Notes: generated by a model from the letters alone, not told the origin. Positions 47,663 through 57,258 are shown, numbered from the stretch's first letter. The stretch: 64,000 nt of DNA from VAZQ01 sp963744275 (GCA_963744275.1 CAVUSX010000007.1:248001-312000), one strand, 5' to 3'. Numbers and translations: made by a program.

Positions 47663-48808
47663 ATGCAATCCATGCTCGAGAGCATCAGGGACCCCATCCA
47701 GCAATTGGCGGCCGCCCTGGCCTTTGCGCCCGAGGAGGTCGCCGGCGGGCTCATTCTCGCTTTGGCGGCACTGATCGCGCTCGCCGTCCACTGGATCGCG
47801 GTGCGGCTGCTGCGCCCGCTCTTGAGCGGGCGTCATCCCTATTGGAGCGCCCTCCTCCATGCCACCAATGGGCCGACCCGGCTCGCCCTCCTGGTGCTGG
47901 CGCTCGTCATCGTGCTGCCCGGCGCATCGTTCGATCCCACGATCAGCGACATCGTCGCGAAAATCCTCACCGTCGCCACCATCGTGCTGATCGGCTGGAT
48001 CGCGATGACGGCGGGTCATCTGGCCGGCGATCTCTACGTTGCACGCGCCCGTGCCGAGGGCGTCGACATCATGCTGGCCCGCAAGCATGTGACGCAGGTA
48101 CGCGTCCTGCGCCAGGTCGTCGATACCGTGATCGTCGTCGTGACGGTCAGCATCGCATTGATGACGTTCGATCCCGTGCGCCAATACGGCGTCAGCCTGT
48201 TCGCGTCGGCGGGAGTGGCCGGCCTGGTGGCGGGCCTCGCCGCACGGCCGATGCTGAGCAACCTGATCGCCGGGCTGCAGATCGCCACCACGCAGCCGAT
48301 CCGTCTCGAGGACGAGGTCGTGGTCGAGACCCAATGGGGCCGCGTCCAGGAGATCAACTCGACCTATGTGGTGCTCGGGCTGTGGGACCTGCGGCAGATG
48401 ATCGTGCCGCTGAGCTATTTCATCGAGAAACCGTTCGAGAACTGGACCCGGAACTCGACCACCCTCATCGGCTCGGTGTTGTTTCACCTCGGCTACACGG
48501 TACCGATCGAGCGCTTGCGCGCCGAGGTGATCGAGATCGTCAAGGCTTCGCCTTATTGGGACGGCGACATCCTCAAGCTGCAGGTGCAGGACGCCAAGGA
48601 GAGCTCGCTCGAGCTGCGGGTGATCGCCAGCGCCCGCTCTTCCGGCGAGGTCGCCGAGCTGCGCTACCTCATCCGCGAGAAGGTGATCGAGTTCCTGCAG
48701 CGGGAACATCCGGCCTGCCTGCCGCCGCTCACCGCCCCGGCCCCGGCCCCCGTCACGGAGCCGACCGCCGGCACCGACGTGCCGCCGCTACCTGCTCCAT
48801 CGGCTTGA
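47663..48808 (+). CDS. MscS family mechanosensitive ion channel
   Basis: 381 residues from the ATG at 47663 (MQSMLESIRDP), behind CGAGG; earlier in-frame ATGs at 47630 are possible. About four to five membrane helices precede the MscS pore helix and beta domain (FASAGVAGLVAGLAARPMLSNLIAGLQIATTQPIRLEDEVVVE, continuing as QWGRVQEINSTYVVLGLWDLRQMIVP). A cytoplasmic alpha/beta domain and a Pro-rich tail follow. It releases ions upon hypo-osmotic shock; with kdp in the same window this is a second osmotic-response component. Confidence 0.9.
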   Translation: MQSMLESIRDPIQQLAAALAFAPEEVAGGLILALAALIALAVHWIAVRLLRPLLSGRHPYWSALLHATNGPTRLALLVLALVIVLPGASFDPTISDIVAKILTVATIVLIGWIAMTAGHLAGDLYVARARAEGVDIMLARKHVTQVRVLRQVVDTVIVVVTVSIALMTFDPVRQYGVSLFASAGVAGLVAGLAARPMLSNLIAGLQIATTQPIRLEDEVVVETQWGRVQEINSTYVVLGLWDLRQMIVPLSYFIEKPFENWTRNSTTLIGSVLFHLGYTVPIERLRAEVIEIVKASPYWDGDILKLQVQDAKESSLELRVIASARSSGEVAELRYLIREKVIEFLQREHPACLPPLTAPAPAPVTEPTAGTDVPPLPAPSA

Positions 48809-48965
48809 GGGGGCGGAATCGGGCACGCCGCGCAAGGTTGCGGCCGGCAGCCGGCGTGCCTATGCTCGCCGCATGGCGGCGTAACCTTGGCGCACCGACG
48901 AAAGCAGGCGCCACAAGGCCCGCGGAAAACAATCCTGCGGCGTTCCAACCGGGAGGAACCAGCCG

Positions 48966-49976
48966 ATGAACAAGCAGGTGCATGGGGCTCGCATCAGCGC
49001 ATGGCTGGCGCTGGCCACCTCGGGCGCGTTGCTCGCGCTCACGATGGTGCAAGCCGTGGCCCAGGGCACAGCTGCGGCCTGGCCCACGCGGCCGATCCTC
49101 GCGGTCATTCCGTTCAGCGCCGGCAATGCCAACGACGTGGTCGGGCGCGTCGTGCTCGATCAGCTGTCGCAACAGCTGGGCGAGCCCATCGTCATCGAGA
49201 ACCGGGCGGGCGCGGGCGGCACCACCGGGGTCGCCTCCGTCGCCAAGGCGGCGCCCGACGGCTACACCATCCTGGTTCACTCCTCCACCTTCAGCGCCGC
49301 GCAGGCGATCTACAAAACCCTGCCCTATGACACGCTGCATGATTTCGCCTCCATCATTCCGCTCGGCTTGCAGCCGACCGTGCTGGTCGCCTCCCCGTCC
49401 AAGGGCTGGAAAACCGTGGGCGACCTGATCACCGCCGCCAAGGCCAAGCCCGGCGCCCTGACTTTTGCGTCCGCCGGCATCGGCAGCGCCTCCCACCTGG
49501 CGGCCGAGCGCCTGCGCTACAGCGCCGGCTTCAACGCGCTGCACGTTCCCTACCGGGGGCCCAACGAAGCGCTTTCCGACGTGATCACGGGCCGCATCGA
49601 CTTCTATTTCCTGCCGATCGCGCCGGCTCTGCCCCTGATCAACGCCGGCAAGCTGGTGGCGCTCGCGGTCAGCACGGCCAACCGGGCGGCAACGCTCCCC
49701 AACGTGCCCACTACCGCCGAAGCCGGCCTCAAGGATGCGGCCTATCACTTCTGGACCGGCCTGTTCGCGCCGGTCGAGACCCCCAAGAGCATCATCGCCA
49801 AGCTCTATGACGAGACCCGCAAGGCGCTGGCCGTGCCCTCGGTGCAGGAGCGGCTGTTGAAATTGGGCGTCGATCCGATGCCCATGGACACCGCGGAATT
49901 CGACGCCTATTTCCGCGAGGACGTGGCCTCCACCGTCAAGCTGGTGCGCGACGCGGGGATTCCGCAGACGGAGTGA
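48966..49976 (+). CDS. tripartite tricarboxylate transporter substrate-binding protein (TctC/Bug family), second copy
   Basis: 336 residues; the signal peptide is LATSGALLALTMVQAVAQG. Bug motifs: AVIPFSAGNANDVVGRVVL, VIENRAGAGGTTG, APDGYTILVHSS, FASAGIGSASHLAAERL and VPYRGPNEALSDVITGRIDF. Start ATG at 48966 behind GGGAGGA. As with the copy at 20115-21095, no TctA/TctB is nearby. The two differ strongly in sequence, so they are not a recent duplication. Confidence 0.92.
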   Translation: MNKQVHGARISAWLALATSGALLALTMVQAVAQGTAAAWPTRPILAVIPFSAGNANDVVGRVVLDQLSQQLGEPIVIENRAGAGGTTGVASVAKAAPDGYTILVHSSTFSAAQAIYKTLPYDTLHDFASIIPLGLQPTVLVASPSKGWKTVGDLITAAKAKPGALTFASAGIGSASHLAAERLRYSAGFNALHVPYRGPNEALSDVITGRIDFYFLPIAPALPLINAGKLVALAVSTANRAATLPNVPTTAEAGLKDAAYHFWTGLFAPVETPKSIIAKLYDETRKALAVPSVQERLLKLGVDPMPMDTAEFDAYFREDVASTVKLVRDAGIPQTE

Positions 49977-49984
49977 GGGGGGGC

Positions 49985-50227
49985 ATGCGCAACGCCGAGG
50001 ACACCGCAAAGCTGGAAGTCCTGCGGGAAGCGGCTCGCGTCGGGGTCGCCGCATTGGATCGGGGCGAGTTCAAAGAGTTCGAAGATATCGAAGACTTGCA
50101 ATCCTATTTGAATGGCCTATCCGAGAAGGTCATTTCCGGCACTGTCCGAATAGAGCTTCATCGCCGGGCCAAAATGGCGCGTTCGTCTTGGCGCCCCCGC
50201 AGATCTCGATTTCGCAAACATTACTCC
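49985..50227 (+). pseudogene. remnant of a ParD-type antitoxin and the first codons of a ParE-like toxin
   Basis: From ATG 49985 the frame reads AEDTAKLEVLREAARVGVAAL then DRGEFKEFEDIEDLQSYL and NGLSEKVISG. This is the C-terminal, toxin-neutralising half of ParD/CopG-family antitoxins. The ribbon-helix-helix N-terminal half is absent, because the upstream sequence is the end of the TctC gene. Just downstream, ATG 50174 followed by a frame with indels would give MARFVLAPPADLDFANI, like a ParE start, cut off by the GNAT gene at 50228. I infer a decayed parDE locus; the ParE part is speculative. Confidence 0.45.
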
Positions 50228-51033
50228 TCAGACTGCGGTCCATCTCGTGCGAAGAAACTGCAAGCGCATGCGGGTTCGCTCCATGTTGCGGTGGCTGGTC
50301 GAGAACGGCTCGGCTCCGCTGAAGACGAAATCTACCCCGCTGCGGTCGGCGTCCCGGATGCGCCGCCGGCGCAGGGCGAGCTGAAGCCCGCGTCCGCGAA
50401 ACGATGGATCGGTTGTCGCGTCCGCCAGATAGCCGACCCGGTCATGGAGATAGAGGGTCGCTGCTGCGGCAGGACGCCCATCTATTCGTGCGAGATAGAG
50501 CGACCATCCCGCTTGATCGAGCCAGGTTCTGACATTGGCCTTGAATTGGACCTGATCCTTTTCGGCAATGCCCCATCCGGCGACATAGGCGTCGAGATAT
50601 TGCTCCATCTCTTCGGTCGTCCGAACACACTGGATATCGAATCGACTCTCGGCGGAAGCCGCGAGATCGGGCTCCCCGATCAGGCAGGCATGGTACGCGG
50701 ACTGGAATAAGCCGAGCCGCGCCAGCTCCGGCCCAGGCTTGCATCAAACATGCCCGGCACCATCTCGAACGTCGGGGCCAAGCCTTGCTCGCGATACCAT
50801 CGGACCAACGGCTCGACATGCCGCTCGTGCCCGGGGCGCAGCCCGATCACGCGCGTAAACGATGGCAGGAAGCGCGACGCGAGCGCGACCACCGCCTCGT
50901 CCACCCACCAATACGCGATACCGATCGGATTGCCGGGAAGTCGCTCCATGCGGGAAACGGTGTAGGACGCATCCGCCGACAACACCCGCTGCACCAGGTC
51001 CAAAGAAGGGAGCAGCCTATCGCTTGCTGTCAT
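50228..51033 (-). CDS. GNAT family N-acetyltransferase, one frame break
   Basis: About 268 codons from ATG at 51033 (MTASDRLLPSLDLVQRVLSAD). An N-terminal half reads AVVALASRFLPSFTRVIGL and VEPLVRWYREQGLAPTFEMVPG, which resembles FR47-like two-domain acyltransferases. After a one-base break near 50717 the frame continues MEQYLDAYVAGWGIAEKDQ. The acetyl-CoA site is YLADATTDPSFRGRGLQLALRRRR (R/Q-x-x-G-x-G/A motif RGRGLQ), followed by FVFSGAEPFSTSHRNMERTRMRL. Substrate unknown. Adding one G near 50717 restores the frame. Confidence 0.78.
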
Positions 51034-51242
51034 GAGGTGCCCACTCTCTGCACTGCAATGGTCACGTGAAAACCACGGAACGTCATTCGGCCCTGTGAAA
51101 CAGGGTCCGCACTCGGCCGCCATCCCTTCAAGCCGAGTTCGAAGGAAAGCCGCGTGTCGTAAGTCCAATTCACCCCCTCTGGCTGTATTATGCAATCCGT
51201 GGTAGAGTGGTCGCGTGAAGAGAACAAGGGGAGGCGACTACA

Positions 51243-52575
51243 ATGGGTGGAAGGCGCTGGGGCTTTCATTATGGATGCTTGGGTATTCTAGCCATCGCAA
51301 TGACGATTTCGCCCGGCATGGCGCAAAATCCCTCGCCGCCGGCGGCGTCGAGCACTTCAGGGCCCCCACCGTCCGATTGCGACATCTTGCCTCTGGACAT
51401 CTCGACGGCCAGCATCGTTCCGGCCACGGGCGACAGCCTGCAGCGCAAGCGCTGGCAGCCCCAAGGCGGGGTTGTTCAGTTCACCCTGCAGAGTCTCGCC
51501 GACAGCCTGGACAAGACGTCCTTCTATGTCTGCTACAAGTGGAAAACCCAGGACGCAGTAAATCCGGAACATTACGACGCAGTGCGTCCCGATCGACTAG
51601 AGCGCAACCATGACGGCACGAGCTGGACGCTGACCACGACAATACCCAGCAAATTGACGGATGTGCCGCGTGGCATGAAGGTAGACTACTTTTTGCCGCT
51701 TATTCCGCTGGCAGACGTTCGAATCATCGCCGTCAAGGCGGACGAGAACGGAAAAAAGACGCTGGCGGCTGATGCGAGCGTGACGATCGGGATTACTCAT
51801 CCGGCGGCGGCCATATTCCTGGCAGCCGCCACGGTCGCCATCGTGCTTTTCGCCCTGTACATCATCGCGTACCTGAGATTGAAGCACGAAGGCATAAAGA
51901 AGGCGTCTTGGCCTCTACGCATCATTTCGACACCGAGCGGCTACGCCAGTCTCTCCCAGCTGCAGATCGTGCTGTGGACCCTGGTGGTGGCGGCTTCGGC
52001 GGTCTATGTGATGGCGCTGTCAGGCGACCTTATTGAAATCACCAGCGGCACGCTCGTGCTGCTCGGCATAGCGGGTGCCGCGGCGGTCGGGACCAAGGCA
52101 CACAGCGAATTCGCAGGATTCGGCCGCCCAGGCCGCGGCCGCCCAGGCCCAGAAGGACGCCGACACGGCCAAGATCGCGGCTCAGCAAAAAGCCGCCGTA
52201 GCTGCCGCCGCCGCGGGGAATCCTGTCCTGGCTGCTGAGCAGGACATCGCTCAAAGAGCGGTGGGCGAGGCAGAAAAACGGGTCGCCGCGGCTACGCTGA
52301 GAGCCCAGATGCTTCAGGAATCCGCCGGACACGCAAATCCCCCGGTGGTCGGACCTCATCGTCAACGAGAATACCCAGATCGATGGAACAACGACCCGTG
52401 AAATCGATGTCACGCGCTTCCAAATGCTGTTGTTCACCCTGATCACGGCGGCGTTCGTGCTCATGAATGTCCTGACCACCTATGTGATTCCCGATATACC
52501 GACTCGGATTCCTCGACTCTCATGGGCATCAGTAACGGCGTTTATTTGAGCGCAAAGGTGGCGCAGGGAACGTAA
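51243..52575 (+). CDS. membrane protein of unknown function with Ala/Gln-rich coiled coil, several frame breaks
   Basis: ATG at 51243, behind GGGAGG. A signal-like N-terminus (GCLGILAIAMTISPGMAQ) precedes a soluble beta-rich domain (about 30-185; FYVCYKWKTQD, TTTIPSKLTDVPRGMKVDYFLP). A membrane helix (AAAIFLAAATVAIVLFALYII) is followed by TPSGYASLSQLQIVLWTLVVAASAVYVMALSG and LVLLGIAGAAAVGT. After a break near 52125 comes an Ala/Gln coiled coil (AAQAQKDADTAKIAAQQKA). After further breaks near 52345 and 52510 come MLLFTLITAAFVLMN and MGISNGVYLSAKVAQGT. I do not recognise the family. The coiled coil between membrane segments suggests a multimeric envelope protein. Confidence 0.55.
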
Positions 52576-53184
52576 CGGGGGCGATGGCCCTGGCGCGCGA
52601 GGTATCCAGGCACCTCCGGACCCGGCTCGGAACATTCCTCGCAGACACTTTCGGTGGAGGTCCCGGCTTTTTTTGGCCCCTGACCGACCCGCATGACAGT
52701 CTTGCGACCGGATGTCCCCAGATGTCACTTTTGAATCTGCCCGGAATCTCCGATACTTGCGGGGCGGGACCGATTCTTTCCCCGCACTTCACACTATTCC
52801 CACCAGATTTAGCGGTTGATTCAAATTCTCGCACTAACCCTTGACGGTGACGGCAGAGTCGTCTTAGCTTCTGTCCGTTCGGCGCGAGTGGTTCGTGGGT
52901 CCCGCCGGGCGCTCTCCTGACAGGGTTTGCGTAACCGCTCCGTGCGCCGCGAAGGCTCCGGGGACCGGCATAGCTGTGCCTCGAGGGACGAGCGATCCAG
53001 GCGTGCCGCAACAATCCGGGCCCCAGACCCGGATGGCGGAACAGGCGGTAAAACAGAGCGTGAACCCGGGTCAAACCGGATCAGCCGCGGTCGGGACAGG
53101 CCCGCGGGCAGCACAGGTGTCGGCAGCCTATATAAAGGGTCATCCCTTTGGGCCGGCCGGAGCCTAAGGAAAAGGGGCAAGGCG
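52576..53184. other. long leader region upstream of nrdJ
   Basis: 609 bases without a gene I can support. It contains a candidate promoter (52841-52869) and a GC-rich stretch with several possible stems from 52880 to 53150. No B12-box or cobalamin riboswitch core is recognisable by eye, and no perfect NrdR box. Confidence 0.4.
52841..52869 (+). promoter_or_regulatory. putative sigma-70-type promoter for nrdJ
   Basis: TTGACG at 52841-52846 and TTAGCT at 52864-52869, with a spacing of 17 bases. It would give a roughly 310-base leader before the nrdJ ATG. Weak -10; inference only. Confidence 0.3.
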
Positions 53185-56100
53185 ATGCGAATCGAGCGGC
53201 GTTACACCAAAGAGGGACAATCGGCTTATGCGGACATCGCGTTCCGCCTGACGGCGAGCGAGATTCGCAACCCGGACGGCTCGGTCGTGTTCAAGGCCGA
53301 GAACGTGGAGGTGCCGGCCGCCTGGTCGCAGGTCGCCGCCGACGTGCTGGCGCAGAAGTATTTCCGCAAGGCCGGCCTGCCGGCGCGGCTCAAGAAGGTC
53401 GAGGAGCCGACCGTTCCGTCCTGGCTGTGGCGCTCGGTCCCCGACAGCGAGGCGCTGGCGCTCATGCCCGAGAAGGAGCGCTCGGTCGGCGAGCATTCCT
53501 CCAAGCAGGTGTTCGAGCGGCTCGCCGGCACCTGGACCTATTGGGGCTGGAAGGGCAGCTATTTCGACAGCGAGGCGGATGCGCGCGCGTTCTTCGACGA
53601 GCTCGTCTACATGCTGGCCATGCAGATGGCGGCGCCCAATTCGCCGCAATGGTTCAACACCGGCCTGCACTGGGCCTACGGCATCGACGGGCCGAGCCAG
53701 GGCCATTTCTACGTCGACTTCCAGACCGGCAAGCTCGTCAAGTCGAAGTCCGCCTACGAGCATCCGCAGCCGCACGCCTGCTTCATCCAGTCGATCAAGG
53801 ACGACCTCGTCAACGAGGGCGGGATCATGGATCTGTGGGTGCGCGAAGCGCGCCTGTTCAAATACGGCTCCGGCACCGGCACCAATTTCTCCAAGCTGCG
53901 CGGCGACGGCGAGAAGCTGGCCGGCGGCGGCCGCTCCTCCGGCCTGATGAGCTTCCTCAAGATCGGCGACCGTGCCGCCGGCGCCATCAAGTCCGGCGGC
54001 ACCACGCGGCGCGCCGCCAAGATGGTGATCGTCGACACCGACCATCCCGACATCGAGCAGTTCATCGACTGGAAGGTGAACGAGGAGCAGAAGGTGGCGA
54101 ACCTCGTCACCGGCTCGAAGATCAACCAGCGGCACCTGCGCGCGGTCATCAAGGCCTGCGTGAACTGCGAAGGCTCGGGCGACGATTGCTTCGATCCGGA
54201 GAAGAATCCGGTGCTGCGCCGCGAGATCAAGGCCGCGCGCCGCAACCACGTGCCCGACCCCTACATCAAGCGCGTGATCCAGTTCGCCAGGCAAGGCCAC
54301 ACCGATCTCAATTTCCCGATCTACGACACCGACTGGGATTCGGACGCCTATCTCACGGTTTCCGGCCAGAACTCCAACAACACCGTGCGGGTGACCGACG
54401 AGTTCCTCAAGACGGTGGAGGCCGACGGCGAGTGGGACCTGACCTGGCGCACCTCCGGCAAGATCGCCAAAACCCTCAAGGCGCGCGACCTGTGGGACAA
54501 GATCGGCTACGCGGCCTGGGCCAGCGCCGATCCCGGCCTGCAGTTCCATACCGCCATCAACGACTGGCACACCTGCCCGGCCTCGGGGGAGATTCGCGCC
54601 TCCAATCCGTGCTCGGAATACATGTTCCTCGACGATACCGCCTGCAATCTGGCGTCGCTGAACCTGCTGGCGTTTCGCACCTCGCAACCTCCCGCCGCCG
54701 GCGCCGGAGGGTTGCAGTGGGGGCAGCTCGACCTCGAGGGCTACGAGCACGCGGTGCGGCTGTGGACCGTGGTGCTCGAGATCTCGGTGATGATGGCGCA
54801 GTTTCCTTCCAAGGAGATCGCGCAGCTCTCCTTCGAGTTCCGCACCCTCGGTCTCGGCTATGCCAATATCGGCGGCCTCTTGATGTCGTCGGGCATTCCC
54901 TATGACAGCGACGCCGGCCGCCAGATCTGCGGCACGCTGACCTCGATCATGACCGGGGTGAGCTACGCCACCTCCGCCGAGATGGCGGCCCAGCTCGGCG
55001 CCTTCCCGGGCTACAAGAAGAACCGCGAGCACATGCTGCGCGTGATCCGCAATCACCGCCGCGCCGCCCACGGCGAGCGCTCCGGCTACGAGAAGGTCGC
55101 CACCCCGCCGGTGCCGCTCGACCACAAGGTCTGCCCCGACCAGCGCTTCACCGAGCACGCCATGCGGGCCTGGGACCGGGCGCTGGCGCTCGGCAGCGAG
55201 CACGGCTTCCGCAATGCGCAGGTGAGCGTGATCGCGCCCACCGGCACCATCGCGCTGGTGATGGACTGCGACACCACCGGCATCGAGCCCGATTTCGCGC
55301 TGGTGAAATTCAAGAAGCTCGCCGGCGGCGGCTATTTCAAGATCATCAACCGCGCGGTGCCGGAAGCGCTGCGCGTGCTCGGCTACGGCGAGGCCCATAT
55401 CGCCGAGATCGAGGCCTATGCGGTCGGCCACGGCTCGCTCGGCCAGGCGCCCGCAGTCAATCACGCGACCCTCAAGGCCAAGGGCTTCACCCCGGACGCC
55501 ATCGAGCGGGTCGAGAAGGCGCTGCCCACCGCCTTCGACATCAAGTTCGCCTTCAACAAATGGACGCTCGGCGAGGCGTTCTGCCGCGAGGAGCTCGGCA
55601 TCGAGTCGGCCGACCTCGATTCTCCGAGCTTCGATCTCCTGGCCCATATCGGCTTCTCCCGGCGCGAGATCGACGCCGCCAATATCCATGTCTGCGGCGC
55701 CATGACGGTCGAGGGCGCCCCGCATCTGCGGCCCGAGCATTACGCGGTGTTCGACTGCGCCAATCCGTGCGGGCGCACCGGCAAGCGCTATCTCTCGGTC
55801 GACAGCCACATCCGCATGCTGGCGGCAGCCCAGCCCTTCATCACCGGCGCCATCTCCAAGACCATCAACATGCCCAACGACGCCACGGTCGAGGACTGCA
55901 AGGCGGCGTATCTGTTGTCCTGGAAGCTCGGCCTCAAGGCCAATGCGCTCTACCGCGACGGCTCCAAGCTCTCGCAGCCGCTGCAGTCGCAGCTCATCGC
56001 CGACGACGACGAAGAGGAGGAGATCGAGGCCTTCCTGGAGAAGCCGGCGACGGCGCGCGCCGCGGCGCTGGCCGAACGGGTGGTCGAGAAGGTGGTCGAG

Positions 56101-56973
56101 CGCATCGTGGTGATGCGCGACCGCGAACGCATGCCCGACCGCCGCAAGGGCTACACCCAGAAGGCGGTGGTGGGCGGCCACAAGGTCTATCTGCGCACCG
56201 GCGAATACGACGACGGCCGGCTCGGCGAGATCTTCATCGACATGCACAAGGAGGGCGCGGCGCTGCGCTCGATCCTCAACAACTTCGCGATCGCGGTCTC
56301 GCTCGGCCTGCAATACGGCGTGCCGCTCGACGAATATGTCGATGCCTTCACGTTCACCCGCTTCGAGCCGTCCGGCCCGGTGCAGGGCAACGACTCGATC
56401 AAATACTCGACCTCGATCCTCGACTATGTGTTCCGGGAGCTGGCGGTGAGCTATCTGGAGCGCTTCGACTTAGCCCATGTCGACCCCAACGAGGCCGGCG
56501 CCGGCTTCGGCGAGCTCGGGCGCGGCGTCGAGGAAGGCAAGCCCGCTTCGGCCGCGGGCCGCTTCGTCTCGAAGGGATTGACGCGCTCGCGAACCGACAA
56601 GCTCGTGGTCATGCCAGGAGGTGCGGCGACCTCTGCACCCTCCCCCCTCGTGGGGGAGGGTCGCGGCGGGAGTGCCTCCGTCACCGCCATGGCGAGCGGC
56701 CCGCGCGGCGAAGGCCCGCGCGGCGAAGCCGCCAGCGCCGCGGCGCTGCGCACCACGCCCGAGCAGAAGCTCTCGCCCACCGAGCGGCTCGAGCAGCAAC
56801 AGCTGCCGTTCCTGCGCAGCGAGGCCCGCGCCAGCGCGGCCGAGCGGCGCGCCCAAGCCAAGGCCAAGGGCTACGAAGGCGAAGCCTGCGGCGAATGCGG
56901 CAACTTCACGCTGGTGCGCAACGGCACCTGCATGAAATGCGACACCTGCGGCAGCACCACGGGGTGCAGCTGA
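53185..56973 (+). CDS. nrdJ: vitamin B12-dependent ribonucleoside-diphosphate reductase
   Basis: 1262 residues from ATG at 53185 (MRIERRYTKEGQSAYADI), behind AAAGGGGCAAGG. The class II catalytic barrel has PQPHACFIQSIKDD, YGSGTGTNFSKLRG, NPCSEYMFLDDTACNLASLNL, and PTGTIALVMDCDTTGIEPDFALV, continuing to AISKTINMPNDATVED. The C-terminus has a zinc-ribbon-like CGECGNF...CMKCDTCGSTTGCS. It reduces ribonucleotides to deoxyribonucleotides with adenosylcobalamin, independent of oxygen. An unusual segment at 56637-56676 (APSPLVGEGRGGS) is encoded by a palindromic repeat inside the linker before the zinc domain. Confidence 0.95.
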   Translation: MRIERRYTKEGQSAYADIAFRLTASEIRNPDGSVVFKAENVEVPAAWSQVAADVLAQKYFRKAGLPARLKKVEEPTVPSWLWRSVPDSEALALMPEKERSVGEHSSKQVFERLAGTWTYWGWKGSYFDSEADARAFFDELVYMLAMQMAAPNSPQWFNTGLHWAYGIDGPSQGHFYVDFQTGKLVKSKSAYEHPQPHACFIQSIKDDLVNEGGIMDLWVREARLFKYGSGTGTNFSKLRGDGEKLAGGGRSSGLMSFLKIGDRAAGAIKSGGTTRRAAKMVIVDTDHPDIEQFIDWKVNEEQKVANLVTGSKINQRHLRAVIKACVNCEGSGDDCFDPEKNPVLRREIKAARRNHVPDPYIKRVIQFARQGHTDLNFPIYDTDWDSDAYLTVSGQNSNNTVRVTDEFLKTVEADGEWDLTWRTSGKIAKTLKARDLWDKIGYAAWASADPGLQFHTAINDWHTCPASGEIRASNPCSEYMFLDDTACNLASLNLLAFRTSQPPAAGAGGLQWGQLDLEGYEHAVRLWTVVLEISVMMAQFPSKEIAQLSFEFRTLGLGYANIGGLLMSSGIPYDSDAGRQICGTLTSIMTGVSYATSAEMAAQLGAFPGYKKNREHMLRVIRNHRRAAHGERSGYEKVATPPVPLDHKVCPDQRFTEHAMRAWDRALALGSEHGFRNAQVSVIAPTGTIALVMDCDTTGIEPDFALVKFKKLAGGGYFKIINRAVPEALRVLGYGEAHIAEIEAYAVGHGSLGQAPAVNHATLKAKGFTPDAIERVEKALPTAFDIKFAFNKWTLGEAFCREELGIESADLDSPSFDLLAHIGFSRREIDAANIHVCGAMTVEGAPHLRPEHYAVFDCANPCGRTGKRYLSVDSHIRMLAAAQPFITGAISKTINMPNDATVEDCKAAYLLSWKLGLKANALYRDGSKLSQPLQSQLIADDDEEEEIEAFLEKPATARAAALAERVVEKVVERIVVMRDRERMPDRRKGYTQKAVVGGHKVYLRTGEYDDGRLGEIFIDMHKEGAALRSILNNFAIAVSLGLQYGVPLDEYVDAFTFTRFEPSGPVQGNDSIKYSTSILDYVFRELAVSYLERFDLAHVDPNEAGAGFGELGRGVEEGKPASAAGRFVSKGLTRSRTDKLVVMPGGAATSAPSPLVGEGRGGSASVTAMASGPRGEGPRGEAASAAALRTTPEQKLSPTERLEQQQLPFLRSEARASAAERRAQAKAKGYEGEACGECGNFTLVRNGTCMKCDTCGSTTGCS
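56637..56676. repeat. CCCTCCCCC palindromic repeat inserted in the nrdJ coding sequence
   Basis: CACCCTCCCCCCTCGTGGGGGAGGGTCGCGG, the core of the element seen whole at 35711-35848. It is inserted in frame and translated as SPLVGEGRGGS, in a low-complexity linker between the reductase core and the zinc domain. Confidence 0.75.
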
Positions 56974-56982
56974 TCGGGCGTT

Positions 56983-57014
56983 GCCCACGCGCTCAGCAAT
57001 GCTGACGCGTGGGC
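56983..57014. repeat. GCCCACGCG...CGCGTGGGC hairpin downstream of nrdJ
   Basis: GCCCACGCGCTCAGC / GCTGACGCGTGGGC arms with an AAT loop, 10 bases after the nrdJ stop. Shares its arm sequence with the hairpin after kdpC (16369-16397). Possibly an mRNA 3'-end stabiliser or terminator without T-run. Confidence 0.65.
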
Positions 57015-57042
57015 GGCTCCCTCAATCCGGACAGGCAACCCG

Positions 57043-57192
57043 ATGACCCGCGACAACGTCATCTACCTCGTCATCGGCGCCCTGGTGGTCGCCGTCGCGG
57101 CGCTCGGCTACCAGCTTTACGAAGCCAAGAAAGAGCCGGCCGGCCTGCACATCAATCTCGGCGACAAGGGCATCTCGATCCAGGGGAAATGA
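57043..57192 (+). CDS. small membrane protein (49 aa)
   Basis: ATG at 57043. One membrane helix (VIYLVIGALVVAVAALGYQLY) is followed by a short polar tail (EAKKEPAGLHINLGDKGISIQGK). The layout and tail resemble a short hypothetical family common in Hyphomicrobiales. Function unknown. Lies downstream of nrdJ in the same direction. Confidence 0.6.
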   Translation: MTRDNVIYLVIGALVVAVAALGYQLYEAKKEPAGLHINLGDKGISIQGK

Positions 57193-57258
57193 TGGTCGTC
57201 AGGGACGCACGGCTCCTCACTCCTTCTCCCATTTGGATGAGGAGGCAGCCCAAACGCC

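Noticed and set aside
50174..50227. An intact ParE toxin gene
   Set aside because: Needs at least two frame corrections within 54 bases and is cut by the GNAT gene, so only a remnant can be argued.
52770..52830. NrdR box near the CACACTATTCCC sequence
   Set aside because: Only one imperfect half-site; the palindromic partner is missing.
52880..53150. A structured RNA gene (SRP or similar) in the nrdJ leader
   Set aside because: No match to known conserved loops, and the stems seen are short and GC-driven.
52576..53184. Cobalamin riboswitch upstream of the B12-dependent reductase
   Set aside because: I looked for the B12-box and the conserved core around it and could not find them; only generic GC-rich stems are present.
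53164..56313. A 1,049-codon open frame antisense to nrdJ
   Set aside because: Composition-driven antisense frame in a GC-rich gene; low-complexity His/Arg/Gly-rich translation without any family motif, while nrdJ on the other strand is fully conserved.
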